From contig CAZSNF010000014.1 in the NCBI GenBank assembly GCA_964608315.1, positions 1-64,000 of the forward strand: 64,000 bases of DNA. Direction: 5' to 3'. The notes beneath the pieces were generated by a model. That model was not told the origin of the DNA, did not search any database, and saw only the letters and a program-made list of their open reading frames with translations. The stretch comes from VXPQ01 sp964608315. GTDB taxonomy: Bacteria; Bacteroidota; Rhodothermia; Rhodothermales; VXPQ01. This document shows, one piece after another, positions 37,501-43,474 of this stretch; position 1 is the stretch's first letter, and each line of letters begins with the position of its first letter. The position numbers and the translations under genes are program-made.

Positions 37501-37674
37501 GTTGATCCTTGCGAGGGCTCCGCGAATCACCGACGGAAGCGTCGCGTCCTCATGCGTTTTGCGCAGGGACTGGGGGCCGGGCGGCATATCCGGTCCACTG
37601 ATCACGTTATAGCCCAACCCTCGAAACCAGTCGAGTGCAGCGTCTTCTATGACGGATTCGGACAAAATGGCCAT
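34537..37674 (-). CDS. hsdR: Type I restriction enzyme, R subunit
   Basis: A 1045-aa HsdR. The start MAILSESVIEDAALDWFRGL is the family N-terminus, preceded by GGAAGGG; the longer frame runs into the IS481 end. The nuclease site is RRPDIVVF...LIELKN (Asp143, Glu157, Lys159). SF2 motor motifs include VVWHTQGSGKS (Walker A), VIADEAHRSQ (DEAH-like box) and GFTGTPI. The C-terminal helical part contacts HsdM. The protein cuts DNA distant from unmethylated sites after translocation. The gene is separated from hsdM-hepT-hsdS by four accessory genes and the IS481 element, which leaves only 32 bases before its start codon. Confidence 0.95.
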   Translation of the reverse strand: MAILSESVIEDAALDWFRGLGYNVISGPDMPPGPQSLRKTHEDATLPSVIRGALARINPGLPKEALDDAFRKLIRPEGATLEARNRAFHRMIVDGVTVEYRNDQGKIRGAQVRVIDFDVPENNDWLAVNQFTVIENKHTRRPDIVVFVNGIPLGLIELKNAADENTTVWTALQQLQTYKAELPSLFACNAVLAVSDGLEARIGTLTAGREWFKPWRTIGGEELAPVFYTELQVLIQGVFEKERFLSLIRDFIVFEDDGSGHLSKKMAGYHQFHAVRTAVGETLRAAELREVAEEMSGEEQGRYEAGLRPGGDRGDRRIGVVWHTQGSGKSLTMAFYAGRIARELAMKNPTIVVLTDRNDLDDQLFSTFSRCSDLLRQPPVQAANRADLRAKLAVESGGVVFTTIQKFFPEEKGDRHPLLSDRRNIVVIADEAHRSQYDFLDGYARHMRDALPSASFIGFTGTPIELKDANTRTVFGDYISVYDIRRAVQDQATVPIHYESRLAKLTLDESEKPSIDPDFEEVTEGEEIERKEKLKTKWAQLEAIVGSEKRLKLVAEDIVKHYESRLEAMDGKAMIVCMSRRICVDLYRELVRLRPGWDSEDDDKGNLKVVMTGKASETDWQPHIRNKTRREALAKRFRNPDDPLRMVLVRDMWLTGFDAPSLHTMYVDKPMRGHGLMQAIARVNRVFRDKPGGLVVDYLGLAHELKRALATYTESGGTGKTAIDQSEAVRAMLEKYEVCCGLFHGFDRSAWTAGSATERLSLLPAAQEHILAQENGKDRFVKIVRELSQAFALAVPNDEALRIRDDVAFFQAIRAALTKRAATDKRPQEELDHAVRQIIARAVAPEGVIDIFAAAGLKKPDISILSDEFLAEVQGMPQRNLAVELLQKLLKGEIVSRRRKNIVQARSFAEMLEHSLRRYQNRAIEAAQVLEELIGLARHLHEAQARGEKLGLSEEELAFYDTLETNDSAVQVLGDETLRKIARELVETVQGNVTIDWTLRENVRAHLRRLVKRILRKHGYPPDKQEKATRTVLEQAEVLSVERAV

Positions 37675-37706
37675 GGAGTTACCCTTCCGGCTGCAAGGGT
37701 GAAGTG

Positions 37707-38916
37707 GTTTAGTATTTATCCGACAGTCCGCCCAAAAAAGAGGGCGGCCACCGGGGTTTCCCTTAGATTGGGTTTTTCCGAAGAACCAATCCAAAAGGAG
37801 ACATTCCGATGCCCGCCATTACAGAAAGTACGAAACGCAAACTATCCTTGCTTGAGCTCGCCGAGGAGCTCGGCAACGTATCGAAGGCCTGCCGCATCAT
37901 GGGCTACCACCGCGACACGTTCTACGAGGTGCGCCGCGCCTTTCAGGTCGGAGGGGTTGCCGCCCTCGTGGAGAAGAAACGCGGTCCGAAGGAGCCGCAT
38001 CCGAACCGGGTGGCCGAGGAGATCGAGGAGAAGATACTCGCCCTCTGCCTTGAGCGTCCGACGTGGGGCGCGCAGCGCATCGCCAACGAACTTCGGTTGA
38101 AGGAAGTCAACGTCAGTTCCACGGGCGTGCGCGGGGTCTGGCTAAGGCACGACCTTGCGCACCGTCATCAGCGGCTGCTGCGGCTGGAGAAAGAGGCCCG
38201 AGGCGAGACGCTTCTTCTGAGCGAGGAGCAGATACGGCTGCTCGAGAAGCACTCCTGCGACTTCCGTATGCGCCACATAGAGACGAGCGCTCCCGGAGAA
38301 CTGCTCAATCAGGACACCTTCCACTGGGGAACGATCAAGGGCACAGGCAAAGTGTACGTGCAGGTCGTCGTAGACGCCTTTTGCTCTTTGGCCTTCGCAA
38401 AGGTCTACACCTCGAAGATGCCGGTCACCGCCGCCGAACTGCTCTACGAGAGGGTGCTGCCCTTCTACGAAGCGCTCGGGGTAGAGGTCAAGGCCGTCCT
38501 TACCGACAACGGCCGGGAGTTCTGCGGACGGCCCGAGCATCATCCCTACGAACTGATGCTCGCGCTGCACGACATAGAGCACCGCAGGACGAAAGTTCGT
38601 AGTCCGAGGACGAACGGCTTCGTCGAGCGCATGAACCGGACCCTGCTCGACGAATGCTTCCGCGTCAAGGGCCGGAGCAAGTGGTACCATACGCCAGAGG
38701 AGATTCAGAGGGACCTTGACGAGTATCTTGCGTACTACAACCTTGAGCGCAGCCACCAGGGCTATCGCCTCAAGGGTCGTACGCCGGCCCAGGCGCTGCG
38801 CGAAGCCCTTGGAAAAAAGAAACTGCCGCCCGTCGTTCCAAACGAAGAAAAACAGACCCTCAAACAAACCGCCTGATCACACGACGGAAACCCCATGTGT
38901 CGGGTAATTACTAAAC
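37707..38916 (+). mobile_element. IS481-family insertion sequence
   Basis: About 1.21 kb with 19-bp inverted repeats: GTTTAGTATTTATCCGACA on the left and the reverse complement of TGTCGGGTAATTACTAAAC on the right, two mismatches. A single intact transposase lies within. No clear target duplication is seen. It separates the broken second metallo-beta-lactamase gene from hsdR and is transcribed against both. Confidence 0.88.
37809..38876 (+). CDS. IS481-family transposase
   Basis: 355 aa. The N-terminal HTH (LELAEELGNVSKACRIMGYH) is followed by the DDE core: first Asp in ELLNQDTFHWG, second in VLTDNGREFCG, Glu in RTNGFVERMNRTLLDE. The C-terminus has NLERSHQGYRLKGRTPAQAL. The ATG is preceded by AAAAGGAGAC. 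The frame is intact, so the element could be active. Confidence 0.95.
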   Translation: MPAITESTKRKLSLLELAEELGNVSKACRIMGYHRDTFYEVRRAFQVGGVAALVEKKRGPKEPHPNRVAEEIEEKILALCLERPTWGAQRIANELRLKEVNVSSTGVRGVWLRHDLAHRHQRLLRLEKEARGETLLLSEEQIRLLEKHSCDFRMRHIETSAPGELLNQDTFHWGTIKGTGKVYVQVVVDAFCSLAFAKVYTSKMPVTAAELLYERVLPFYEALGVEVKAVLTDNGREFCGRPEHHPYELMLALHDIEHRRTKVRSPRTNGFVERMNRTLLDECFRVKGRSKWYHTPEEIQRDLDEYLAYYNLERSHQGYRLKGRTPAQALREALGKKKLPPVVPNEEKQTLKQTA

Positions 38917-39595
38917 TTGTACAGCTTGCCATTTTTTGTGTGTCATATCTTATTGGGCCATCAGACATGACTATGAATGATGGTTTACAATAGTCAAATA
39001 CCTCCTTACAATAGCCATTTCTTCGATCATGATGAGACGCAACAAACACATTGACACGTTTTAACGACTGGCAGACTTGCGGATTTTCGAGAAGTGCAAG
39101 CCAACCCGTACGTTAAAGGTCACCAGAAAGTACGAAGGATACAGAGCCGACATCGAGAAATGTGAGTAAACTCAGGTTATTTGTGTCTTGAAATGTTGGG
39201 TAGCTATTGAAAAAGGTTCGGATTCGGATACCAAGTGGCTCAATCTGTCTATGTGAAACTCCCACACTATAGGCATCAATCATATTGAGAAGTAATCCCA
39301 TCGCAGCGCTTATTGGGAGTTCCTTTAAGCTGTAGAGTTGTATAGGCGTGAGACTCGGGTTTCGGGCAAGTGTCTCAATCTGTATATATCGGCATACATT
39401 CGGCAAATCACCAATGTGATCCTCATCGTAGTTTGTAATGAAGAGGCTTCGGATTGTGCGGATACCTTCTGCATAGAGATATTCCCACGGCCTACAGGTT
39501 TGAGAATGTCCGCAATCAAACAAAAGAGCGCTGCCATCGTTGGCTATTGCGTAGGCTGCAAAGCCGTGTTCAACGTTGAGGATTTGGAATTTCAC
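38917..39595 (-). pseudogene. Second metallo-beta-lactamase-fold protein, nonsense-mutated and truncated by IS481
   Basis: It starts at a GTG overlapping the stop of the upstream MBL gene (GTGA) and reads VKFQILNVEHG. LFITNYDEDHIGDL is the metal-binding NxDxDH-type motif. The frame stops at a TAA (39113-39115) directly after VLSGDL, inside the usual SGD-(L/I)-E motif. Beyond the TAA the same frame continues as RTGWLALLENPQV, VFVASHHDRRNGY and CKEVFDYCKP, a perfect MBL C-terminal half, up to the IS481 right end. A single GAA-to-TAA change explains the stop. The 3' end, normally some 50 residues more, is lost at the IS. It is the non-functional remnant of the operon's last gene before hsdR. Confidence 0.85.
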
Positions 39596-40599
39596 GGAAT
39601 TAGGTCCTCCGTAATTGGGCCAACGTACCAAGCTTTCACTTCTTTATTGCAGCAGGTTGCTCGGTTGATGCGCTCGGCGAAGTTCTTATTAGTTACCCAA
39701 AGGTGCATGGGCGATTCTTGTGCATCTACTACCATACAGCCGGCTTGATTATTGGTGATTTTGGAAAGGCAACGGCGATTCCAAGCACCATATGCTAAAT
39801 GCTCCGAACGCGCGTTTCCAAAGAAGGTCAGGGTCGGGTTTAGCGTGTCAAGGAATTCATAAGAACGTTTGGAATCTCGGCCATGGTGTGGGGCAATCAG
39901 TAAGTCGATGTTGGTGACATTTTCCCGGTGTTCTGCAAGAATGTGCTCCCATGTTTTATCGTGTGAATCTCCGGCGAACACGATACGATTTTTTCCTATA
40001 CGGTACAGGAGCACATAAGAACAATCGTTGTAATCATTTGAATCATTTGCCGCATCCACGATATCTTGTGTAGGAGCCAGCACATACAAACCATCTCCTC
40101 CCTTGGAACCATTTTCTCCGACGTTGTAGAACTGTCCTTCGGCTTTAGACAGCAACGCCAGCCGCTTAGGGTTGCGCGACAGCTTTGCATCCCTTAAGTG
40201 TTTGTAGAATTCCCAATCTTTCTTTGAGTAGGGTGATCGAGCCCAAGATGAATCTTGCATCTCCTTCTTATTGTTAGTATCCCAGAAATTTAAAGGTTTG
40301 AAAGTTTCAAATAAGGCCTCAATGCCATCCATGTGATCCATATCAGGATGGGTCTGGATGTAGCGGAAGATACTTTCGATAGCCTGATCATACATATAGG
40401 CTATTGGGTTTACAGGGTGTTCCTTCTGTCCAAAATTTCCCCTGATGTACTCCTCTACTAATTCGTGTGCACTGAATGACGCATCCGATGGATCAAAGGC
40501 CTTCGCATTATACACATCAATCACGGTTACATGACCAGAGTTATGTTCAATTATGGAACAGTCGCCATTTTTGACGTTCAGGAAGTGAATGATTGCCAT
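39592..40599 (-). CDS. Metallo-beta-lactamase-fold hydrolase (ComEC-C-terminal-like)
   Basis: A 335-aa soluble protein of the MBL superfamily. The core motif HPDMDHMDG (His84, Asp86, Asp88, His89) is followed later by VFAGDSHDKTWEHIL and LLIAPHHGRDSKRS, the pattern shared with ComEC/Rec2 C-terminal nuclease domains. It starts MAIIHFLNVKNGD, usual for this subgroup. The substrate is not known; nucleic-acid or nucleotide phosphodiester cleavage is a reasonable guess. It lies five bases after the 43-aa membrane ORF and overlaps its MBL partner. Base composition is more AT-rich than the flanking chromosome. Confidence 0.85.
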   Translation of the reverse strand: MAIIHFLNVKNGDCSIIEHNSGHVTVIDVYNAKAFDPSDASFSAHELVEEYIRGNFGQKEHPVNPIAYMYDQAIESIFRYIQTHPDMDHMDGIEALFETFKPLNFWDTNNKKEMQDSSWARSPYSKKDWEFYKHLRDAKLSRNPKRLALLSKAEGQFYNVGENGSKGGDGLYVLAPTQDIVDAANDSNDYNDCSYVLLYRIGKNRIVFAGDSHDKTWEHILAEHRENVTNIDLLIAPHHGRDSKRSYEFLDTLNPTLTFFGNARSEHLAYGAWNRRCLSKITNNQAGCMVVDAQESPMHLWVTNKNFAERINRATCCNKEVKAWYVGPITEDLIP

Positions 40600-40604
40600 T
40601 TGTA

Positions 40605-40736
40605 CTATAGGTCTAGGGCAGCTTCTAAGAGGAAACGAGCGTATCGCTTGGCCGAGATAGCGATTATTTTCTTTCTAACCCAAGCGATCCAGAGAATAAG
40701 CAAAGCAAGGGAAAGAAGAGCTGCGCTTACGGCCAC
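40605..40736 (-). CDS. 43-aa single-pass membrane protein in the RM operon
   Basis: A short frame starting at GTG and reading VAVSAALLSLALLILWIAWV, then RKKIIAISAKRYARFLLEAA and a stop. It is a clear membrane helix followed by a basic, amphipathic tail. It sits between the three-TM gene (21 bases after its stop) and the MBL gene (five bases before its start), exactly filling that gap. It is in the same frame as the upstream gene, so readthrough of that gene's TGA would append it. The neat fit argues for a real gene; the GTG start is a guess. Confidence 0.5.
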   Translation of the reverse strand: MAVSAALLSLALLILWIAWVRKKIIAISAKRYARFLLEAALDL

Positions 40737-40757
40737 AGCGATTGCTTCTTGATTACC

Positions 40758-41312
40758 TCAACCAGCCCAAATCTTCCACAAACATGCAAGCAGGGCCGCG
40801 ATGGAGAGTGGTAAGCCAAACGACTTTAAACCGAGTAGGTTCCGACGAAATCCGTACTCTATGAGTCCTTTGAAAACGAGGGGATATCTCTTGCGATCCC
40901 GAGTTCTACGTATGAGTTCCTTGGTGCAGGCTTCCCAATAGGCATCCGCTGCCTCTGGATCACGCTGCTGGTCTTCCACCGATGGAATCTTGAGCCCAAG
41001 GTTGCGAAGTTTCGCATGTACCCGTTCCCGAGTGATTGAATTAAACTCGGAGTTCGAGTGTCGCAGAAGCCGGGTTGTGGGTGGGCCGCCCCATTGTATC
41101 CAAAGACGTTCTTCAAGATTTTTACCAAAATCGGCACCGACCTGACGAACTAGGAATGACAGCGGGGCAAACACTATAGCTGCAGCAGCTCCCAATGGCA
41201 GGTCAAGACCATGAGGCAGAACAGCCGCGAGAGTAAGGACGACCGGGGAGATCGTGAGATAAACGGGAAACGCCCGTGCTTGCCAACTGTAAGGATCTAT
41301 TTTCGAACGCAT
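40758..41312 (-). CDS. Uncharacterised three-helix membrane protein in the RM operon
   Basis: 184 aa. Two N-terminal membrane helices (about 16-34 and 38-55: VYLTISPVVLTLAAVL and LGAAAAIVFAPLSFLV) are followed by a roughly 100-residue soluble, charged helical region. A C-terminal helix (LPLSIAALLACLWKIW) completes it. I do not recognise the family. It begins 11 bases after the hsdS stop, so it is an integral part of the operon. A membrane protein beside an MBL-type hydrolase and a toxin-antitoxin pair suggests a membrane effector, but nothing in the sequence proves that. Confidence 0.65.
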   Translation of the reverse strand: MRSKIDPYSWQARAFPVYLTISPVVLTLAAVLPHGLDLPLGAAAAIVFAPLSFLVRQVGADFGKNLEERLWIQWGGPPTTRLLRHSNSEFNSITRERVHAKLRNLGLKIPSVEDQQRDPEAADAYWEACTKELIRRTRDRKRYPLVFKGLIEYGFRRNLLGLKSFGLPLSIAALLACLWKIWAG

Positions 41313-41323
41313 TCAACGCTTGC

Positions 41324-42859
41324 CTATATAATCTTCTCAGTTTCCTTAATCCGCAGTTCGCCGGAGATTAGTTTCGGAAGCAGCACATCCCGAATTGCGG
41401 CGAGCTTGCGGACCTCGTGGATGTTCGTGACGATGTGTTCCAGTATAGCCTTTGCAGCATTTTGGAATGCTTGGGCAACTGGTGTAGGTGGAAGGCATAC
41501 CGAATATCTACTCATGGTCTTCCAGCTTGTCCGTGGCATTTTTGTGCCCGTTGCAGTCTGGTTTGTGTAGTTAACGAACTCGATTGAGGAAACGCAAGCC
41601 AGCGTGAAGGCAAGCCATTCCGCACTTTGGGGTACGATAACCACAATATCGGTGGAGCAGATACCTTGCACCGGCGCGATACCGACCTTGTGAAAATAAG
41701 GCCTCAACCTACCGAACAAGATATCGCCTTTTTCAAAAATAGATTTGCTGCTTTTGATCTTACGAGCGTTTCCCCATTCCACAAGAGCGATTGAGCGACG
41801 GGGCATGTGTTCGAGACCGATATACGGTGTCTCGGTTGGCATATCCTCTGGATGGACTCCACGTCGTGAAGCATTCGCGATGTTACCCAGTGTCCCAACC
41901 TCCCAGCCCTCCGGCGCCTCCCCCAACTCCGACTCCACCAGTCGATCTGGAAAAAGATCGTAGAGATGCGCCGGGAGGCTGGGCAGGGATTCGCCGGGGC
42001 GCCAACGGCCTTCCATTTTCGCCCGAACGGGATCGAAATCGACGAACCACGACTTGAACAGAGCCCGCGCCATTGCCTCCAGCGTCTCGTTCATCCGCTG
42101 GTTCAGTTCGATCTTGTCGTCGAGCGTACCGAGGATGTGGGCGATGGCGCGTTGTTCTGTAGGGTTTGGTACAGCAGCAGGTATTGAAGAGAGTATGGTC
42201 TGATTAAGCAGGGGTTGCCCCGAACCTGTCCTCCAAGTATTCAATTGAAGTGTCTTCAGGAGATAAAACAGGAACTTTGCATTGTTCTCATCAAGTGCAT
42301 TTGCTTGAATGGCGTTGTCCGTTACCCAACAAACTCTGTCGCTGTAGTGTAAAGAGCCACAATAGCTACCGACCCGTCCGACAATTATCGTTTTAGGGAT
42401 AGCATTCGTTTTGTCCGAAAAACCAATAATTCCATTCGAACCGTAGACGGGGTTCGTCGCACTATCAAATCGTTTGGGGCTTGACTTGCCGTTAGAAAAC
42501 GATAACAATTCGCCCAAGTTGGTTTTGTGCCAACCGCTGTCCGCCTCCTCCTTCCCCACTAACACCACATGCTCTTCTTCAATCCGCTTCCTGAACTCCT
42601 CCGGCGCCGCATTCCATACAAACAAATCCACCCGAAACGGCAGATCGCTTTCTTCGAACGCCTCCCTGATCTCTGCAACCCGGTCGTTTTGCTCCGGCGT
42701 GGCGAACACCACCATATCCAGATCGGATTGCGGTCGAGAAGTCCAGGCGACCCGCGAGCCGTAAACCCAGGCCGCCGTGTTCGGCAGATACCTTTCGAGC
42801 AGCGCAAGGATGGTTTGACGCTGATCTGCGGTGATGTCGATGGGCCGATCTACTCCCAT
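41324..42859 (-). CDS. hsdS: MntA-type nucleotidyltransferase fused to type I specificity subunit HsdS
   Basis: A 511-aa fusion. Residues about 1-105 form a minimal nucleotidyltransferase. The motif begins at Gly34-Ser35 and, ten residues on, reaches Asp46-Leu-Asp48 (GSx10DxD). The third acidic residue, Asp78, lies in FRVDLFVW. All three catalytic Asp are present. From about 108 the protein is HsdS with two target-recognition domains. The first contains GSNGIIGFSDK and ends in the conserved helix TEQRAIAHILGTLDDKIELN. The second starts near WEVGTLGNIAN and ends with LPKLISGELRI. HsdS gives the methylase and restriction complex its DNA target. The fused MNT domain matches the antitoxin half of HEPN-MNT systems, and the HEPN half is the overlapping upstream gene. 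Confidence 0.9.
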   Translation of the reverse strand: MGVDRPIDITADQRQTILALLERYLPNTAAWVYGSRVAWTSRPQSDLDMVVFATPEQNDRVAEIREAFEESDLPFRVDLFVWNAAPEEFRKRIEEEHVVLVGKEEADSGWHKTNLGELLSFSNGKSSPKRFDSATNPVYGSNGIIGFSDKTNAIPKTIIVGRVGSYCGSLHYSDRVCWVTDNAIQANALDENNAKFLFYLLKTLQLNTWRTGSGQPLLNQTILSSIPAAVPNPTEQRAIAHILGTLDDKIELNQRMNETLEAMARALFKSWFVDFDPVRAKMEGRWRPGESLPSLPAHLYDLFPDRLVESELGEAPEGWEVGTLGNIANASRRGVHPEDMPTETPYIGLEHMPRRSIALVEWGNARKIKSSKSIFEKGDILFGRLRPYFHKVGIAPVQGICSTDIVVIVPQSAEWLAFTLACVSSIEFVNYTNQTATGTKMPRTSWKTMSRYSVCLPPTPVAQAFQNAAKAILEHIVTNIHEVRKLAAIRDVLLPKLISGELRIKETEKII

Positions 42860-43266
42860 GTTTCCCCGGTCAGCGTCTGGTACAGGTCGATGGCGTCGTC
42901 AATAAAATCGGGCACGAGGGCTAAGCAATCTTTCGCCTTTTCGCCATCGTAGTCGTGGGACGTATCAGTGCGGGCATTGGCGTAATTTAACCATTGATCC
43001 AGCGGCACAGCAAAGAGATTGTTCTCGGCAGCCAATCTGAAGACAGGCTTGGGACTGTTGGGAACATTGGGGAGGCCCAACTCCTCAATCAGGTGTCGCT
43101 TCAACACCTTCCACAAACAGTCGTAGCAGGTCTCGAAACGCTGGATGGTCGATTCCGCGATGGCCTCCCGGGTCAATTCCGGCAACGAGTCGTCCCGTTG
43201 CCGGTAATTCTGGTGCTGCTCTTCAAGGTGTTTAAGCGACATCCGAAACTTGTCGTAGTCGATCAT
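42850..43266 (-). CDS. HepT/HI0074-like HEPN protein (toxin half of HEPN-MNT pair)
   Basis: A 138-aa all-helical protein starting MIDYDKFRMS. It carries Arg99-x4-His104-x-Tyr106 (RTDTSHDY), the Rx4HxY motif of HepT-like HEPN ribonucleases. The LTREAIAESTIQRFETCYDCLW helix and WLNYANARTDTSHDYDGEKA are typical of the HI0074 nucleotidyltransferase-substrate-binding group. In characterised MntA-HepT pairs, MntA adds AMP to the Tyr of this motif and silences the toxin. The gene overlaps the MNT-HsdS gene by ten bases. Between it and hsdM lie 208 bases with an inverted repeat, so it may also have its own promoter. Strict enzymatic function is inferred. Confidence 0.82.
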   Translation of the reverse strand: MIDYDKFRMSLKHLEEQHQNYRQRDDSLPELTREAIAESTIQRFETCYDCLWKVLKRHLIEELGLPNVPNSPKPVFRLAAENNLFAVPLDQWLNYANARTDTSHDYDGEKAKDCLALVPDFIDDAIDLYQTLTGETWE

Positions 43267-43422
43267 GGCCTATCGTTAGATTCTTTCCTGTAGATTAGCT
43301 GCCCGATCTGGACCCGGAATATAGACGATCTCGGCGCCCTTCGGGTTGCTTTGGCCTGCGCTCGCGCCACGTTGCAAGAGAACTCGGCGTATTTCGCGGC
43401 TTACGCTTTCATGAATCAAGGC

Positions 43423-43445
43423 AATTCAAAATATAAATTTGAATT
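43423..43445. promoter_or_regulatory. Inverted repeat AATTCAAA-N7-TTTGAATT between hsdM and hepT
   Basis: A perfect 8-bp palindrome with a seven-base A/T loop, in the 208-bp gap after the hsdM stop and before hepT. It could be an operator, an attenuator or a weak terminator. The rest of the gap shows no gene. Confidence 0.55.
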
Positions 43446-43474
43446 ACCCTTCCTTTCTGCATCTCGATCATAGG

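Noticed and set aside
38762..39049. Separate minus-strand gene starting FVASHHDRRNGY
   Set aside because: It is the same frame as the second MBL gene after a TAA and completes that fold, so it is the tail of a pseudogene; its last part runs into the IS.
37675..39595. In-frame fusion of the second MBL gene to hsdR before IS insertion
   Set aside because: Removing the IS gives an open frame, but only about 20 codons remain before the hsdR start, which has its own ribosome-binding site. The MBL family normally needs about 50 more residues, so a chance open frame after deletion is more likely.
40531..40752. 73-aa plus-strand ORF across the MBL gene start
   Set aside because: It overlaps two coding genes on the other strand; the minus strand holds a better small membrane ORF.
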